NCBI RefSeq assembly: GCF_910589235.1
Contig: NC_060973.1
Location: forward strand, 4,040,001-4,104,000
DNA: 64,000 nt
Reading direction: 5' to 3'
From: Vespa crabro
Lineage: Eukaryota > Arthropoda > Insecta > Hymenoptera > Vespidae
Shown here: positions 38,149 to 52,300 of the stretch, piece after piece
How positions within the stretch are numbered: position 1 is the stretch's first letter
Layout of the letters: every line of letters starts with the position of its first letter
Position numbers and translations under genes: made by a program
The notes under the pieces: model-generated
Databases searched by the model: none
Told to the model about the DNA's origin: nothing
Seen by the model: only the letters and a program-made list of their open reading frames with translations

Positions 38149-39162
38149 ATGTATATTATTTAAGAAAATTTTTTTCTCTCCAATAACATACGAGGATCAA
38201 TGGACGATCGATTAGAATATAATAAATGACGATAACGCCAAACTCCTATGATCGAAAGAATGCTGTGGTTTAAGCACCACAGTTATGCGAATCGTGTCGT
38301 ATGCATGTCGAATCTCTTTTCCCGTGGTTGCACGTAACCATCGCTCCGTTTACGTTCCTATCACGAACGTCTAGATCGTACGGTGCTGTCTATCACGGAA
38401 GTGGTCGATGATGGTTTAATAAGCCAATCCATATGCGAAAATTCCGAGTGTTATCGGTATCTCGATCCATGTGAAAAATCATTCAAAAAAATCCACGCTG
38501 ATATTATTCGAGAAGCCATATTGAATAGGCTATTTATGTTGGGAATAAATAAAAAAGAACATTTACATATTTGTATATACATTCATCCTTCCAAGATTTT
38601 CATTCATTCATTTAAGCACTGATTCATTTATTTTCATTTATTTATTAACATCTTATGATCATGTGAATATTATAAATTTTTTTTATTAATTATTATAATT
38701 TATAATTATCGTTAATTGTTTATGACGAAGATGAAATAATTTACGCGCGCGAGTGCGTGTGTGTGCCCCTATTATACAATTAATTTTATAATTACTGTAA
38801 ACAATTGATAATTATAATTAATCGTAATGAACATGAAATACATTCAATCTGTATACATTGATCATTACGATTAATCATATATATAATAATAGAAACAAAC
38901 ATCAAAGCCGTTATCTTCGTTTATAAACGTCAAGTATCATCTAACGATTGATGATATTTTAGTTGATTTAAAGAAAAAAGAAAAATAAAATAAATAAATA
39001 AGTAAATAAATAAAAAAAAATAAAAATAAAAAAAAGATCGATAAGATCTTCGATACTAACGAAGTGCAATAAGATATAAGCGTCTCCATTTTAGTGGGTC
39101 AACGCTCTTTTATTATTAGCACCAATTAACGCCAGTACAAAGTTTTACGAGTGACGAAGTTG

Positions 39163-39253
39163 TGACGTCATCACCATAGGGACAAGTGCGTCGACGTGTA
39201 TCACGTATAAAGTATTAGTTTGTTTTGTGGTGGTGATCTTTCGTCATGAGTCA
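39163..39253 (+). promoter_or_regulatory. CRE, TATA and AP-1 cluster
   Basis: TGACGTCA at 39163-39170, TATAAAG at 39206-39212 and TGAGTCA at 39247-39253 lie in order within 91 bp of a GC-richer island. The arrangement suggests a bZIP-responsive alternative promoter or enhancer. No linked exon is recognised. Confidence 0.35.
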
Positions 39254-39715
39254 CAATTAAACAAACAGGCATATGTGCTTACGTATCTATGTCCATTCTT
39301 GTTTATAAATTGGCTCTCCTCTCGCATCCTGATCGCCATGCGTTATCATCGCACTCGTCTGTCTCTTATCGCTTCACGATTTACATTTTTCCGTTTCGTT
39401 ATGAGATCGATCACTTACTCGTTCGATCAGATTATTTTCTTTTTTCTCTTTTATTTTCGTTCCTTTTTTTTTTCTTTTTCTTTTTCAGTCCTCGATATTC
39501 AAAATACTTCAATGTCTAACGCTATCAAATCCGACGATCCATCGTCATTCATATTTATTTTTTATTTATAAACTTCGCATGCAATATGGTTAAGATCAAA
39601 AATTTCAATTGAATCATCGTTACGAAGTATGTTGTGTATGTATATAGATATGTGTACGTATGTATAAGGATGTGGAATGCAAAAGGGAGGAAGGATTATT
39701 CCATTGGGTATGTTT

Positions 39716-39749
<34 letters not shown>

Positions 39750-40621
39750 AAAAGAAGAAGAAAAAATAAGAAGAGAAACTTATGACGACATTTCCTTTCT
39801 AGCTTCCCGCAGGATGCGAGTGTAATTCATCGACAATTATAATACGGGTGTTAGCATGCATACGGGTGCAATACGTTAACCAGGTCAAGGTGTTTTCATT
39901 GTCGATCGAAGATGACTTTCGATGAAAGATCGTAACGATCGAGACGATCGAAAAACTTACATTTAAGATATAAAATAATTTCGAATGATTTATCATGATT
40001 ATTTCTCTGGATTATTAATTTTCTCGTAAATTTTTCTAATCTTCTTTTGTTTTCTTTCTTTTTTTTCTTTTTTTTTTTTTCTTTTTTTTTTTTAAGTTCA
40101 ATGTCAGGAGCGTTTTTTATCATTTTTATATTCACATGTGCGTGCTCATCATTCGATATTTATTATATTGTATTTTTTTTTTTTTTTTTTTTTACATTTA
40201 ATATGTTTACGACGATATTTGTTAAATATTCGTGAGAATATCTAAGTTAACAATAGAGATCGATCCTTTCGTTAATTTATATAATTTCTTTTTATACTCT
40301 ATTCTCGTGTATTGAAATAATTTAATTAATATAAATATTGAAATAACATTCGCGTAAAATTTTTAACGCGAAATAAAATATATATTTTCTTTATATTTAT
40401 TCACATTGTCTATGCGCATGTTGTCTATGCAGAATGCTGAAAAAAAAGGAGAAAAAAAAACATTTATCTAAATTAAAGAAAAAAAAAAAAAAGAAATCTT
40501 GAATTTAAAAGAAATTTGGAAAATTGTTATTTAATTGAAAGAACGTAGAAAGTATTTGCGCGTACGCCTATGCCCTCTGCCATGACATCCATTCGCACGC
40601 GCGTGTCTTTCTCCGAAACAA

Positions 40622-40662
40622 TATAAAAGGGCTAGGAAGTAAACGGAAGAGTAGAGTAGAGG
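40622..40662 (+). promoter_or_regulatory. TATA promoter candidate with nearby donor
   Basis: TATAAAAGG at 40622-40630 is a near-perfect TATA box. About 30 bp downstream the sequence is purine-rich and includes a donor-like GAGGTGAGG near 40658-40666. It could give an alternative 5' UTR exon for the PHLDB gene. No TCAGT initiator is seen. Confidence 0.3.
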
Positions 40663-41975
40663 TGAGGAGAGGAATGGAGAGAAGAGAAGAGAAGTAACAT
40701 CCTCTGTTCTTCTCCTTCGGCCTATACAGATTTATTTACAGAAACAGTTTTAGTGCATCGGCGTACGGCGTCAGGTACAACGCGTGTCGGTGCGTCCGGT
40801 TCGCCACATATAGAACATCCGCTTCAGAACCACACATACACACACACATACACATCCACAGAGAAGGAAAGAGAAAGATAGAGAGATAGAGAGAAAGATC
40901 ATACATAAATACATCCTCTTTGTAATTTTGTATTACATATGTAATCTTTTTCACAACGATAGCAATTCATCGTTTCGAGAAAAATTAGTTCTCTGGGATT
41001 TATCAATCCATCCATTTTTTGTTTTATTCGCCTCCTTAATTAATTATAATATAAATATTTAAACTTTAACTGACCAATTAATTTTTTAATTTTCTTTCCT
41101 TTTTTTTTCCTATCACGAATTCTATCCAAAGTTTATACGTTATTATATAATTGATCTCGTGACAATTTATTACGAGCTAATGATATAATTAATGAAAATT
41201 TCTAGAGAAAATTATTATTTTTTTTTTTTTTATATATTTGTATTTAATTAGATTTTAATCTCAATTTTGTATATTATTAATACGCTAATATATATTTTAG
41301 ACGAATTTTTATGTAATAATTAATTCTAAATTGGAATACAAGCATACGATGATAAATATTTTTTTAAATTAAATTTAATGTATAAAACTACCAGATAATG
41401 TATAAATAAAATTTAGATTTAGACGAATCTTTGAAAAATGTCTAAAGGATATAAATGAAAGGATAAATAAAATACGTACGTATGTAAGATTTATTCGGAT
41501 GGATCGTGATCATTTTCAGACGTGACTTTGAAATCGTAAGCGAAAAATAGCATACGAAGAGTAGAGTCACGTAACGTTTCGATTAACGGATCTCATACTT
41601 CTTTTCTCCTTCGTGATAAAACGTGTGTCAATTTTCTTTACACTTTCGGATGCACTCGATGCATACTAGACGCTTTCGCGTTCGTTTGACCGTCTCAAGT
41701 GCATACGCACGTGCAACTACGATCGGGTTTAGCATAGAATATGTTAAAAGTGCAACGGGAAATGTTTCCTTTGTGTAAGTTAATATGTATGTATGTATGT
41801 ATGTATGTATATAAATATTATATAATTATGTACATGTGAAATGCAATAATTATGCATAATATATAATTATTTATTATTTATTCATTTTCTTTTGCTATAA
41901 TAAAGATATATTATATAATAGGAATAAAAGAAAAGAAAGAAATTCAAAGAAAATTTTTTTTGAAATATTCCTTTG

Positions 41976-42034
<59 letters not shown>

Positions 42035-43682
42035 AAAAGTTAAATTATATATACAATAAGAATTCTTTTCTTTCTTCTGCTTCTTCTGCTTCTTTTTGTA
42101 AAATTCATTTTACAGTTGTAGATCTTCTTTCCTTATTCGGAGAAAACTTATTACGTAAACGATGATCAATATATCTCGAGCCCGTCGATGATCGTTCCAA
42201 CTCATTTCTAAAGGAAAGAGATCTTTAATGTTTCTCATTTGGTAAATGAGTTTTTAACGAGGCTGCTTAAAGATCTGATTTTAAGGATTTCAGGATATTC
42301 AAATAAAGTCGTGGAAAACCGATGTTCCTTTTATACAATACAGAATGAAATGATTTATTTATTAATCGTTTAATAAATATAAATAATTTTAATTTCGAAT
42401 TAATTTTCTTAAAAATTTCGTCGTATTAAAATATAAATTTATATTAAATAAAATACATTTTTTTTTTATCAATAGAAATTTTTTCTTTCATCTTTAATAC
42501 ATTATAATAAACAATGTAAATCTCGTATCGAATAAAATTTTATATAATGATTTCTCTTTCTTAAAAAGAAAAAAATCGAATATTATTCTCAAGTAACAAA
42601 GAAATAAAGAATGTCAAAGGACAGCTTAATTATATCTTCTTTCTCTCTTTCTTTATCATATCACGTAACACTTGTTCGTGCGAAAGTTTTCTGAGCCTTT
42701 AGAAACGAAAGGCTGTCGCGTCGGCATCTGCTTAGCAACCGTCTACCCTTCTCCTTTTCTTCTTTAGGTTTTTACTTAGCTTCCTCTTTGACTTCTCATT
42801 ATTCTTATTCTCCTTTTCCTCTTTTCAACATGCCGCGTTGAACTTAACTCACGTTTGGTCTCTCACACTAACGACATGCAACAAATGCAATCGAATGCAA
42901 GCTCCGATGCAACTCATTTTTTTCCTTTAATTCCTTTTTTTTTCTTTTTCTTTTCGTTTAAACAAAAGATCTTTAGAAAACATACAATTATTCTTTTCTC
43001 GAACCTTAACTGCATATCGCGTTACAAAATATTAATGTTAAGAAAGAAAAAAAATGATAAAAAATTAAAATGTATTGGATATTTGAAAAAAAAAAAGAAG
43101 AGAGAGAGGGAACATTATATCGTCGTAATTTTATAATTTTCGTTTAACGTTTAAATTTAATGCAAAATTAAATATTCGAAAGATATCCTGAAGTATTATG
43201 ACGGTATAATTTCGGCGTTATATTAGATCGGTGAAGTTTTTCTTTTAAAAATTTCCAATCGAATAAATTATTAACCAAGGATTAATTATAAAAAGTAATT
43301 ATCATATGTCTACAAAAGTTAAAGTCTGTGGCAAAAGTTGTCAAACCTGAAGAATTACGTAAAGTTCGTGGCGACGAGAACGAATCAGCGATTACCGTTA
43401 GAGGAACATGTTTCGAGTTTGTGTATGTATGTACGTACCAATTAAGCTCACTTAATTCGGTGCTGTTTTTCAATCCGGTTTCTCGGCCTTCGTGATTTTT
43501 TATTATACACTGACGAACACGAAAGTATTCTGCATTCTCTGAACTTCGACATTGAACTTTTCGAAGAGTTAAAAATTTTATCGATGATTGTAATAAATAA
43601 TGATGATTATAGGAGAAGAAGAAAAAAAAACAGAAAAACTTACGTTTTTTCGTTTTGGTCGAATGTACTAAACGAAAAGAAG

Positions 43683-43686
<4 letters not shown>

Positions 43687-43747
<61 letters not shown>

Positions 43748-43807
43748 TACGTAATGCAAGGAGAACCAGTTTTTGTGAACATATATATATGTGTGTGTGT
43801 GTGTATA

Positions 43808-43858
<51 letters not shown>
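43687..43858 (+). repeat. (AT)n and (GT)n microsatellite pair
   Basis: (AT)28 at about 43687-43743 is followed, after 45 bp of unique sequence, by (GT)n with TA and GC interruptions at 43789-43858. Confidence 0.95.
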
Positions 43859-44573
43859 ACATATGTATATGTTTATGTGTATGCAAAATAGCAGGACAGT
43901 AAGCAAGCAAATGACAAAAAATTCGATAGCATGCTATAGTAATCTAATGAGATATAACAAAATACATATATCTAACGTAGTAATTAATAAGAAAGTATAA
44001 AAGAAAAATTATTTAGAAGAAATTTGAAGATAATAAATATAATTACTTAAAACTTAGAAATATTTTAGACATTGAAGTACAAGTAAATAATTTGTGTCTA
44101 AATTTTTACAACCTTTGTTAATTTTTATACATGTAAAATTATTTAAATTACATATGTACCATTTTTCTCGTCTATATTTAAATTACGTAAATATTTGTAT
44201 TCAGATCCTGTTCTTCCTTTTTTTCTTTTTTCTTTTTTTTTTTTTTTCATACTTCAAATTTTACTTCGATTATTAATGAAATATCTCAATGTTGTCTGTT
44301 GGATAGAAAATTATTCTATATAAAAACAAATTTACTAGTACTTATTTAATTTATTGAAAAAGTAAAAGAAAAAACAAAAGAAAAGAAAAGAAAAAAAAGG
44401 GGAAAAGAAGAAAGAAAATAAAAAATTCGAATGATAAAAAATATAAAGAATATTAAAGATTATAGATTATAATTGAAAATCTAATTGAAATGAGCCATTT
44501 AATCCATTATCCAGTAATCAAAGAGATCATTGAAACGTGGAATCGTCCATCTCCTTGAAAAATTCTTCGGTAG

Positions 44574-44690
44574 CACCTGCGGTGTGATTTCTCGTGCTCG
44601 GTAACTTCTACGCTTAGGTATGCTGCATGTCGTCTCTGCTTCGTCCTCAAAGGTAATTCCGTTCATCGTTCACCTGCGAAGCGGCAGGTG
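44574..44690. promoter_or_regulatory. cluster of CACCTG/CAGGTG E-boxes
   Basis: CACCTG at 44574 and again at 44671, with CAGGTG at 44685, gives three Snail/Zfh/E-protein-type sites in about 115 bp of a GC-richer intronic island. The last two form a 7-bp stem (CACCTGC/GCAGGTG, 44671-44690) with a 6-nt loop. Confidence 0.4.
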
Positions 44691-44903
44691 TGTCCCTCCC
44701 GAAGGTTCCAATTGTACCTCTACGGTTACGTGAAGTTATTACGAACCTTCTTGTATTTCTCATCCTTGAGGATCCTCGAGGCAAACAATATTTTAACAAG
44801 AAAAATCATATCATTTATTTATTTATTTATTTATAAATAATAATACGATTATATTTGTATTTCTTTAATGAAATTATCGTATGTGTGTATGTGTATGATA
44901 TAA

Positions 44904-45088
44904 TACAGGGTGGATCAAAAATTCCTAAAATAGGACGAAAGTTCTTAAGTGATTTTAAATATTGATCGCACCTTTTTCAATACTTTCTGGGCTAATTTTC
45001 TTTTGTCTAGATGGTAAAAGATCACGAAAAAAAGAAAAAAGGAAAAATTGATTTTTAAAATCGCATCAGGAACTTTTAATCCACCGCG
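44904..45088. mobile_element. MITE-like element with TACAGGGTGGATC termini
   Basis: The left end is TACAGGGTGGATCAAAAATT. The complement of the right end contains GGTGGATTAAAAGTTCCT, matching 16 of 18 bases of the left GGTGGATCAAAAATTCCT. The outermost bases on the right have decayed and no TA is left there. The length of about 185 bp and the CAGGGTG start resemble the element at 6241, but the sub-terminal sequence differs, so it is a separate family. It has no reading frame. Confidence 0.65.
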
Positions 45089-45611
45089 TGGACAATTATT
45101 TATTACGTCTTTTTCTTTTAACGCTTGAAAGATTAAAATCCAAATTTTTAAATCTTTAATTTACGTAGGAATTTAATTGAATTGAAAAAAAAAAACAGAG
45201 AGAAGAAAATAATAGATTTATCAAAAATAACGATAGGCACGCGCGATAGGCACGTAATCGATCGGTAGGAACGAATGGATCGTGCGAAACGTATAAACGT
45301 GATAAAGTTTATTCGTTCCATCGGTTTACAACGATTGTCTTCTTTGCTGAACTCTTGGAATTTCATTGGGAAGGGAAGAGGTTTATTGATCCAACGCTTT
45401 TAGTTCATCGATCGATCAATAAGCTTTCCTCGTGGTCTCGATTTACAGATTCTTCAATATTTTACACATATGTATTACACATATATGTATATACATAATC
45501 TTACACACACACATATGTACCTATATATATATACAAATGTAATATGTAAATTCGTTTTCGTTGAGAGATTTCAACTTAGCTAAGAGACTTTCTAAACGAC
45601 ATGATTATTGA

Positions 45612-45613
<2 letters not shown>

Positions 45614-45670
<57 letters not shown>
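45614..45670 (+). repeat. (CT)n microsatellite
   Basis: About 28 CT units. Confidence 0.95.
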
Positions 45671-45674
<4 letters not shown>

Positions 45675-47028
45675 AATCTTTTTCTTTTCTATATATTCAT
45701 ATATTTATGTGTGTGTATGTATGAGTATGTTTGTGAGTATTTACCATATGTTCGACTCATCGCATATGTCGTATCTTATCGAAACGAAACGTTTCGCGCG
45801 CGCACACATAAACACAAACATACATACACATACACACAGCCATACACACAGCCATGTCAGTAATAAAACGCGTTAGGAACGTGTACACGTTTGGAATTAA
45901 TTTCAAAGAAGAATTGTGTTTCTCCAACACGAAGACAAACGTAAAAGTACGTGCTTCAACCAGTACAACTGTTTTTACACTTGCAAAATTTCTTTTTTTT
46001 TTTTCCTTTCTTTCTTTCTTTCTTTCTTTCTTTTTCTTTTTCTTTTTCTTTTTCCTGTTTTTTCTTCTTCTTTTTTTCTTTGTTTATCCTTATTCAATGT
46101 CTCTGTCCCTGGCTAGCCTATTTCGAAAGATAAAGAATATTTAAACGGCGTGTTCTTCTTTAGAGATAAAAATGAGTACACACACGCGTATTCAACCAGA
46201 CAGACGATATTGCATAAAAGATGCATTTAAAATTACGACAACAACAAAAATAGACAAAGGAAGGGTATCATGAAAAGAGAAAAAAGATATAAATAAATAA
46301 ATGCAATTGAATGGAGCGTAAAATCGTAAGAAAAGAAAGAAAATAGATTAGGGATATAAAAATAATTGTTATAAGGAATAAAGAGAATCCAATTGTGCGA
46401 AATGTACGATGATATGAGTGAAGAGAAAATTGTTTTTATAAAAAAGAAATATATAAATAAATAAATAAATAAATAAATAAAATACTAAATAAAAGGAAAA
46501 TTTTTGAATGCAACGAAGTAAAAAAGGAATAAAATTCGTTAAACCGCATTCGCGAGAAGATTTCGATTGTGAAGGAACGAAATAGAGAAGGAATAAAAAA
46601 AAATGAAATAAAAAAAAAAAGAAAAAGAAAGAAAAAATAAAGAAACAAATGTGGATAAGGCGAAAAAGGAAAAAAGGAGAAAGGGGGTTGGGTGGTGGAA
46701 GGGGAAGTAAATGCAATGAAAGTAACAGATATTGATAGAAAATGAAATTGAAAAGATATTGATTAAAGGAAAGCGAACTTTCGCGCTCGAAACTGAACGA
46801 GCTCTCTCGCGTTGCCAACGAAGTACGAACTATGCACGTCGTTTTATAGGGTTGTTCATCCCGTGTGAACGATCTTAACGAGTTGAAACAACTTTAATTA
46901 AGCGCATTACGCTAGACCGACCCATTGAATTTAGCCTATCGCCGGTCTGTGCAACGAGGAAATATAACGTCTCTTCGTTTTATACGCTAAGATCGATTTT
47001 TTAACTTTTTTCTGTGAACGAAAAAAAG

Positions 47029-47035
<7 letters not shown>

Positions 47036-47096
<61 letters not shown>
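47036..47096 (+). repeat. (GA)n microsatellite
   Basis: About 30 GA units. Confidence 0.95.
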
Positions 47097-47523
47097 ATGT
47101 GTATATCTGTGTTTTTTTTTTTTTTTTTTTTTGTTAATAACAGAAAGTGGACGAAAAAGTTGAATCGAAAAAAAGAAAAGTAGTTTAAAACTCGTCTCAG
47201 AAAACAGTAATCTTTTTTTTCTTTTTTTAAATCACCGCTACAAGAACTTTTGGTCCATTCTATATATAAAAAAAAAAAATGGCAAAAAAGAGAGAGAGAG
47301 AAAGAGAGAGAATTATAATGTAAAAAATAAAAAAAAAGGAAAAAAAAGAACATTTGATTTCATCTCGTCGAGCATAATAATATGATGATTGTGAGGCAAA
47401 AGAAATGTAGAGTTCAACGACAAGAAGACGTCGACTTTTGCAATGTTTGCAAGCTCACAAGATAAGCACCTGTTATCACGAGAGACATGAAAAAGAAGTT
47501 GGAATTTATGAGAACGAGTTGCC

Positions 47524-47578
<55 letters not shown>

Positions 47579-47634
47579 TTTTTTTATCCATGCCGATTAC
47601 TAACACTCTCTACTTGACTTCAACTTTACACATA

Positions 47635-47697
<63 letters not shown>

Positions 47698-48355
47698 GTA
47701 CACATGTACATAAGAAAGTTAAAGAGTCTGAGATTTACCTTGATGAGTTACGGGTCCCAGAATCGAGCATACGTCTCGAGAAATCGACCTAAGTTGTCAT
47801 TTTGTTATATGGTCATGTAGGGCACGTACAGTCAGTCTCTTTTTTTTCCTCTCTATCTTTCTCTCTCTCTCTTTCTCTCTCTCTCTGTCTCTCTCTCTCT
47901 CTGTCTCTGTCTCTCTCTTTCATTCTTTCTCTCTTTCGCTCTCTGCTGGATTACGTCTTCTCGTATTCCATTGGCGGGTAATTTAAGTCGCGCGATTAAG
48001 TCAGCGAGCTTCGTTGGTATATCGATGTAAAAGGCACGGAGATGCACGAGAAGGAAGCCGGTTTTACTAATCGTAAGTACGTACTCGATAAATCGACTCG
48101 TTCGATCGATTAGTCCGAGATTTTATCTCGTAAATCTCTTAGCATTTTCTTTTTTTCTTTCTATTTTCTTTCTCTTTTTTCTTTTTTCCTCTTAAAAATG
48201 TCACTTCTCCTTCCTTTTTTTGTTTTTCTTTTCTTTTCTTTTTCTTTTTTTTTTACAATCATTATATATACGTATATTTTCTTTTATCTTTGCTCACGAT
48301 AACCTCGGAGGATTAATAATAGTTTAATCGTTACAAAAAGAAACAGAAACTGCAA

Positions 48356-48403
<48 letters not shown>

Positions 48404-48489
48404 AAATAGTTTGAACGTGTGAAATAAATTTCGAGATATAAAACTATAAACATACAAAAACACAAAATTGAGAATTTTCATAAATGTAA

Positions 48490-48529
<40 letters not shown>

Positions 48530-49040
48530 GAGAAAAAGAAATATTTTGATCTTTCTCACGTGTCGAATGGGGGTTGGAATTCTTGCACACGTTCATGGCA
48601 CACGCGAGAAATACCTACACGCCTTCTAATTTATCGTGACCCGTGACTCCGAGAACCAAAGTCTGCGAAGAATGGAAGAGACGAAGAAAAATAACTCAAA
48701 AAGGAACGACCGTCTATCGGTTGTGAGAAGAAAGAGAAAGAGAAAAAGAGAGAAGACCGGTTCTTCATCCCCCTTCTCTCTCTCTCTCTCTCTCTCCCCA
48801 TTTGTATTCGCTTAATCTTTTTTCTCTCTCTCTCTCCCTCCCTCCCTCCCTCTTTCTCTCTCTTTTTTCCCACGAGCCTGGCATAAGGCGCGGGCAAAAT
48901 CGATTTGAAGAGACGAGTCGTGATTTCGATCGAGACATACATAAACATAACAACAATGATAACAATAATGATACCAATCATGATCATGCGATGCAAAATT
49001 TCTTTTTTTCATATATGCTTTCTATTAAAGAAAGAAAGAC

Positions 49041-49117
<77 letters not shown>

Positions 49118-49421
49118 AAATAATGTATAAATGAAAATTAAAACTGTCGTAGTGATTTTAAATAATTAAAACAAAAAATATTTGTCACGCATGCACGAAC
49201 AATGAAAAATAATGATAGAAATTTTTAAATATTTCATAATTAAAGAAAAATATATATTAATTAATTAATTAATTAATTAACATAACAAAAATAATTTTTT
49301 CAATGAAATTATTGATCTTCAAACTTAGTATCTCTCTCTTTCTCTCTTCTATTTTCATGGAATAATTTACATACATTTTTATTTTATTATTAATAATTAA
49401 TTTTTTTCCTCGCATTCGCAG

Positions 49422-49553
49422 GCATGGCGAACGCCGGTCTTGAAGTACGAGAGGCTGGCCGGGCCTTGCGAGTTCAAACGGAAGCACCGCATCTTGTGTC
49501 CATGGGAAGCGGACGATTGTCGACGGCAGTGACCTTGCATCCTTTACCCGAAG
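49422..49553 (+). CDS. PHLDB: PHLDB exon with start codon, FHA domain part 1
   Basis: The acceptor CATTCGCAG is followed by GC and then ATG at 49424. It encodes residues 1-43 and one base, and includes APHLVSMGSGRLSTAVTLHP. The donor is GAAG|GTAAAA. No earlier in-frame ATG can be used, because the exon begins two bases upstream. Confidence 0.92.
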
Positions 49554-52247
49554 GTAAAAACCAAGTCACAAGCATATTTATATCTATACGTTATATAAAT
49601 CTTAACTATATGCATTGCACGCAATATCACCGTGAAACAATAATGAAATTATCAAATAAAAATTAGTAATAGTTTCTCTTATGCGACAAACGATCTATAT
49701 ATATTCGAAGGATCGATATTAAAACAAAAACAAAAACAAAAAAAAGAAAAAGAGAAAAGAAAATAGAATAAAAATTAGAATTGACATAAACGAAATAATT
49801 ATGCAATAATGATATTAATTTTCATCGTATAATTTTTGCACAAAAGTGATAAAAGTGTTTCTCGTTAAAATCGTTTATAAAAAGTTTTCGTAATATCGAT
49901 AAAACAATGATTAAACTAAAGAGCTATCTTCTTTCGAGGATAGGGGGATGATGATAATGTCTAAGGAAAACGATCCCTCGTTTTCTAAAGAGTCTCAATG
50001 ACGCTGCACATAAAGAAAATGAAATTCCATAGTGTTCCTCGATTGACCGTCCATATCTCACTTCGGAAGGCGTGTCGTCTAGAGATAAATTCTATCGATA
50101 GGAGGAGAATCATCTATTCGAGGGGAGAAAGAATCGCGAGAAACAAGAGATGTGATATCATCTCAACCAGAAAAGAAACTAAAGAATGAGAGGGTGAAAG
50201 GGTGTTAGAAAAAAATACACATATAATAGCGCCGACAGATAAGATTAGCTTTCATAATCGTTCGTGGACTTTTATGCTCACGCACGAGTTGCACTTTTTT
50301 ATTTTTATTTTTATTTCTTTTTCTTTTTTTTTTTGCCTATCACGGATATAATTGCAATAAAAATCCTGATCTGCGAGTCTAGTTTGTAAATATGATGTCA
50401 TCGGAAAGTGACATCATACGAGTTATTACGTGTGTATTCTTTTACGAATAAAAATATGCGAATATTATTATTATTATTATTATTAATAATAATAATAATA
50501 TTCGCATATTTTAATAATAATAAATTCGAATGGTTTTTAATTTATCTGTTTAATAATTTTTTTTCACAGATTTTCACGAACATTGATTTAATTCAAAACA
50601 TTCTAATCTTCTCTAATTTATAAACGTGTAATATTTTCAAGGACAGATAAGTAATGATCGAGAAAGAGAGAGAGAGAGAGAGACCAATGAAATTTTCATT
50701 GAGCAAAATTAATTAGGTACTATCAGGAAGATTACACCTAGAAGGGAGAAGATTTGATTAAGGTGAAATTTTCGAGGGGACGATGGGGAGCAATTTGTTA
50801 ATCGAATTTTTCAGTTCGCTGCTAATATAACGAATGGTGAATTGTTATATTTCGTAAAATGCGATTAAACTCGTTAACTTGATCGTCTAGCATAACCAAC
50901 CATAGCATAGCATAGCATAGCATAGCTTATTCATACCGTCTTCCCTTTTCGTTCGTGCTCGACTACATATTCCTGAAATAATCAGGCTTGCTAGAAAGGC
51001 CGTGCGTTGCTCGTCGGAGTTCGTCTCATCGTTGAAATATTCCCTTTTAAAAATACATCGTGTAAGACGTTACGCTTTCGTCGTCTAGTCGTCGTATACT
51101 ACTACGACGCATTCACGTCGAACGTTAAAAAGCCGGAAGGAAGTTCGTGTCGAGAAGAAGGAGTAAAAAAAGATTACAAAGAATCATTTTCGAAGTCAAT
51201 TTTATTTAGGTCGAATGTTAAAAATTTTACGAGAAATATCGATATATATTTTTGATTGATGATGTATCGAAATATCGATAATAAGTTTGGTTGATCAGTT
51301 CAAAATAACAAAAATCGGATACAATACAATGGAAACAATCTGGCATATCGTAATTAACTTCAAAATGAATATACCAAGTAATTAATTAATAATACAAAGG
51401 GTATATAAGAAAGAAAGAAAGATAGTAGCATTTAAAATATCGTCCACAAAGAAGAATACAAACGAATCTCATGGTCTAGTAAAATATATAGCATCCGAAA
51501 AAAAAAGAGAAAAGAAAGAAAGATAATGAGATAGAATCATAGAGAAAGAGAGAGAAAGTGAGGTGTTAGAGTTAAAAGGAGAGAGGGCGCTTTATGCAGC
51601 GCGCCATTTCTGAAAGAGCGTTCTTCGACGCACGTGCGTTTTCATGCGCCCGTATAAATTGCTCGCACGGAGGGTATATAAATGGCGTAAAGACGCTTCT
51701 CCGGCCAGAAATGAAGGGAAGAAGCGGAAGAAGGAGGAGGAGAAGGAGAAGAAGAAGAAGAAGAAGAAGAAGAAGAAGAAGAAGAAGAAAATGGAGGATG
51801 AAGAAGAGAAAGAGGGGAAGGGGTGAAGGGGGTTGGGGGAAGGGAAGGAGGTAGTAGTGGTAGTGGAGAAACGGAGGACACTAACCCAGCAAGAGGAGAC
51901 CATGCTGGCTCATAAGTGCATGCCTCTTTCTCTCTCTTTCTTTCTCTTTCTCTTGCTCTTTCTTCAAGTTGTACAGCAGTACTTAAATATAGTCGCTTCG
52001 TGGAGAGCAGGGCACTCGCAATATAAATTATTGCATGAGTCAATCCTCAAAGTGCGCTCTTTCTTCCTCTTTTACCTCTTTTACTTACTCATTCTCTATA
52101 TCCCTATCTCCCTTACTTTCTCTCATAATCGCTTATATACACTTTCTCTATCCCTATTTCTACATCTATTTATCTTTCATTCTAATTTCCTTCATATTTT
52201 ATACATTTTTATAAATTATTTATTTATAATATTACATATTATTTTTT

Positions 52248-52300
<53 letters not shown>

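Larger units (their letters stand above)
25132..49421 (+). other. probable first intron of the PHLDB gene, about 24 kb
   Basis: No recognisable coding exon was found. It is dominated by AT-rich low complexity. Arrays include (AT)n at 26088-26132, 33201-33261, 34665-34702, 35588-35626, 38093-38144, 41977-42032, 43687-43743, 47645-47688 and 48359-48400; (CT)n at 36829-36883, 45614-45670 and 47529-47570; (GA)n at 47036-47096; and (AAT)n at 37880-37925, 48489-48525 and 49041-49085. Locally GC-richer islands at about 26400-26600, 29230-29500, 30160-30370, 38250-38500, 39100-39260, 40560-40830 and 44540-44780 could be enhancers or alternative promoters. Separate entries cover the more distinct elements. 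Confidence 0.5.

Noticed and set aside
46369..46818. 149-codon minus-strand open frame
   Set aside because: Phe/Leu/Tyr-rich low complexity from A-rich repeats.
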